25,078 bases of DNA from UBA60 sp964587885 (GTDB lineage Archaea > Thermoplasmatota > Poseidoniia > Poseidoniales > Poseidoniaceae), in contig CAZPME010000027.1 of the NCBI GenBank assembly GCA_964587885.1, forward strand, positions 1 to 25,078, read 5' to 3'. The translations under genes were made by a program, and so were the position numbers. The notes beneath the pieces were generated by a model. It was not told the DNA's origin. It saw only the letters and a program-made list of their open reading frames with translations, and did not search any database. This document shows, piece by piece, positions 23,648 to 25,078 of this stretch. How positions within the stretch are numbered: the first letter of the stretch is position 1; each line of letters begins with the position of its first letter.

Positions 23648-25030
23648 GTGTTGATAGGGATTGAAATGGTTCTATTCCTTGTTAAGAGAGAATATTTTCA
23701 TCAATACAATTATCTAACGACAACCCGACAAAGTCATGTGAGGGCTAGGGGAACTGACTTAGAAAAAAGTCAGTATTCCTTGCTAATTTCGTTATTGATC
23801 ATGTTTATTGTATTCATCATGTTGAGTTCCAGCTTTAGTTCATTAATTGTTAAACCGTTGATGAAAGATGGGAGTATATTGAATCATGGTAGATTTATGA
23901 TTACATTTGATGCATTAGAAACAATTCAATTGGATGATGTGCCGAGCGTAATAGCAATTGGTTCATCAATTACTCGTGCATCAATTGATGGTGATTGTAT
24001 AGAAAATCTAAGTTCGATCGATGATTTAGAAGTGTACAATTTAGGTTTATCTGGCGCTATTCCTTATACAGAATTAATGCAATTAACGGCACTAGTTGAC
24101 TCCAATCCTGATATTGTGTTTCTTGAAACTGGCGTTAACAGTTTCTGGGATTTAGATACCCAAGAACACCAATTTGGTTCCGATACTCCAGACTACATCG
24201 AATTCCGTATGAAACTAAATTCAATTCAAATGAACGACAATGACTTTGGTGAATGGGTTGATATAATTAGAGAAGAAGATAAACAGTTCCTACTTGATGA
24301 TGTTTTTACTAGAAACAATGAATATAGCAAATATTCCAACGAAGCGATTGAAGAGATATTCAATCGTGTGTTGTTAAATGAAACTATGGCACTTGAGTCT
24401 ACAAGTTGGAAGCGTGCCCCTCAGATAACAGATGAATCTTGGAGCAATTATCTAAGCACACCGAATTACAGAATTGGGACATGGGAAAATAATTCTGTCT
24501 ATAAAAACCCAGAAGAATGGTTTTCAAACCATGCTGGACACTTCGGATACGGAGAATATAGCCCTCAGCATAATGGAACGTTATTCCATACTGTTTTGCA
24601 TCATATAGTTGAAGAATTAATCCGCAACGAAATCACAGTAGTCCTAATTGCTGCCCCTAGGAATCCAATGATTTTTGATTACCTTGAACCGGGCCAAACT
24701 GATGGATTAAATTCATCACTTGTAAATTTAACAATATCCGACGACGTCCTTGTTGAGAATATGTTTTGGGACAAATGGAACAGGCATGAGTTCTTGGATA
24801 GGAATCATCTTAATCACAACGGAAGGGAAAAAAATGTGCGAAATAATAGCACCGATGATAGATTCAATTTTGATGGCAAATTGAATGGATTTTGTAATAT
24901 CAGACCACTACTCTTGAATGATACAGACAACCGACATATCATTTCCACGAAGTCGCAAGGGTTCTCTCAAACCCCTCAGGACATTATGGAAGAGTACAAT
25001 GGGTGTTCAGTCGGCCTGTACACTGCCTAG
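23648..25030 (+). CDS. Membrane-anchored SGNH/GDSL-hydrolase-like protein, probably frameshifted near its end
   Basis: Read from GTG this is a 460-residue protein; ATG at 23666 and GTG at 23738 are later candidate starts. The last leaves a short cytosolic tail before the single helix at ~44-66. SGNH landmarks are present in order: GSSITR (105-110, nucleophile probably S107), NLGLSG (131-136), ETGVNS with N164, and DRNHLN with D384 and H387. Related enzymes add or remove acyl groups on cell-surface glycans or polymers, and such an extracytoplasmic hydrolase is the likely role. After GREK (392-395) the reading frame departs from family expectation: 65 further residues show no SGNH-like pattern. 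Removing one A from the A7 run at 24828-24834 instead gives a C-terminus ending in MCEIIAPMIDSILMAN with a stop at 24882-24884, which is typical of the family. The gene is strongly AT-rich. 25031-25078 holds nothing I recognise. Confidence 0.7.
   Translation: MLIGIEMVLFLVKREYFHQYNYLTTTRQSHVRARGTDLEKSQYSLLISLLIMFIVFIMLSSSFSSLIVKPLMKDGSILNHGRFMITFDALETIQLDDVPSVIAIGSSITRASIDGDCIENLSSIDDLEVYNLGLSGAIPYTELMQLTALVDSNPDIVFLETGVNSFWDLDTQEHQFGSDTPDYIEFRMKLNSIQMNDNDFGEWVDIIREEDKQFLLDDVFTRNNEYSKYSNEAIEEIFNRVLLNETMALESTSWKRAPQITDESWSNYLSTPNYRIGTWENNSVYKNPEEWFSNHAGHFGYGEYSPQHNGTLFHTVLHHIVEELIRNEITVVLIAAPRNPMIFDYLEPGQTDGLNSSLVNLTISDDVLVENMFWDKWNRHEFLDRNHLNHNGREKNVRNNSTDDRFNFDGKLNGFCNIRPLLLNDTDNRHIISTKSQGFSQTPQDIMEEYNGCSVGLYTA
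24828..24834 (+). other. A7 run at the probable frameshift in the SGNH gene
   Basis: Seven adenines directly after the GREK-encoding codons. Skipping one base (+1 shift) restores a family-like ending and a stop at 24884. This may be a sequencing or assembly indel, a real inactivating or tail-altering mutation, or a slippage site. The sequence alone cannot say which. Confidence 0.55.
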
Positions 25031-25078
25031 CGTCTGAGGCAGCCCACTGCGAGCCCAAGCATTCAGCAAAGTTGAGCG

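Noticed and set aside
23584..25074. CAACTTTG at 23584-23591 and its complement at 25067-25074, flanking the AT-rich SGNH gene, suggested mobile-element ends
   Set aside because: Only 8 bp match perfectly, the surrounding bases do not align, and there is no transposase or target-site duplication.
1..25078. tRNA, rRNA, CRISPR, insertion sequences or toxin-antitoxin pairs
   Set aside because: No cloverleaf-like segment, repeat-spacer pattern, transposase motif or small paired genes were seen by eye. A covariance-model scan was not possible.

Overview
The window reads as a densely coded stretch of an archaeal chromosome, most likely a marine Thermoplasmatota archaeon of the Marine Group II/III type (Candidatus Poseidoniia). 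The evidence is a group II chaperonin (thermosome) gene and Shine-Dalgarno sites matching the archaeal anti-SD (GGAGGTG, GAGGTGA). Several proteins of bacterial type (DnaK without the Gram-negative insert, bacterial-type ThrRS with TGS and editing domains) sit beside them, as does a large set of membrane proteins with no obvious bacterial counterpart. The lineage is an inference; no rRNA gene is present. Genes are separated by 15-220 bp, with no stretch over 300 bp lacking a gene, and I saw no tRNA, rRNA, CRISPR array or insertion sequence.

Layout. 1-4843 (+): cutA with an unusual acidic tail, a secreted M14 metallocarboxypeptidase fused to a 12-helix MFS transporter, and an M17 leucyl aminopeptidase. 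Together these suit a peptide-degrading heterotroph. 4876-9761 (-): an Hsp20-like gene and dnaK in tandem, then a polytopic membrane protein with a GIDE-like domain and a small membrane protein coupled to it by an ATGA overlap. 9924-14369 (+, divergent from the Hsp20-like gene): a thermosome subunit, L-threonine 3-dehydrogenase, and a second GIDE-like membrane protein that is a paralogue of the first. 14406-15098 (-): a small two- to three-helix membrane protein with an EF-hand-like loop. 15229-16857 (+): CTP synthase. 16875-18068 (-): a COG3199-type NAD kinase. 18159-18638 (+): a disordered Pro/Glu-rich protein. 18857-20875 (+): ThrRS. 20987-23536 (+): an 849-residue protein with a multi-helix membrane half and a soluble helical half. 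23648-25030 (+): an AT-rich membrane-anchored SGNH-hydrolase-like gene whose end appears frameshifted at an A7 run.

Four observations stand out. (1) The M14 peptidase-MFS fusion would join peptide trimming outside the cell to import of the product. (2) Two paralogous GIDE-like membrane proteins bracket the chaperone block (Hsp20-like, DnaK, thermosome), suggesting a membrane-proteostasis locus. (3) Short GC-rich hairpins recur 6-10 nt before start codons, with the G-rich arm where a ribosome-binding site would be. (4) The SGNH gene regains a family-typical C-terminus if one A is removed from an A7 run.
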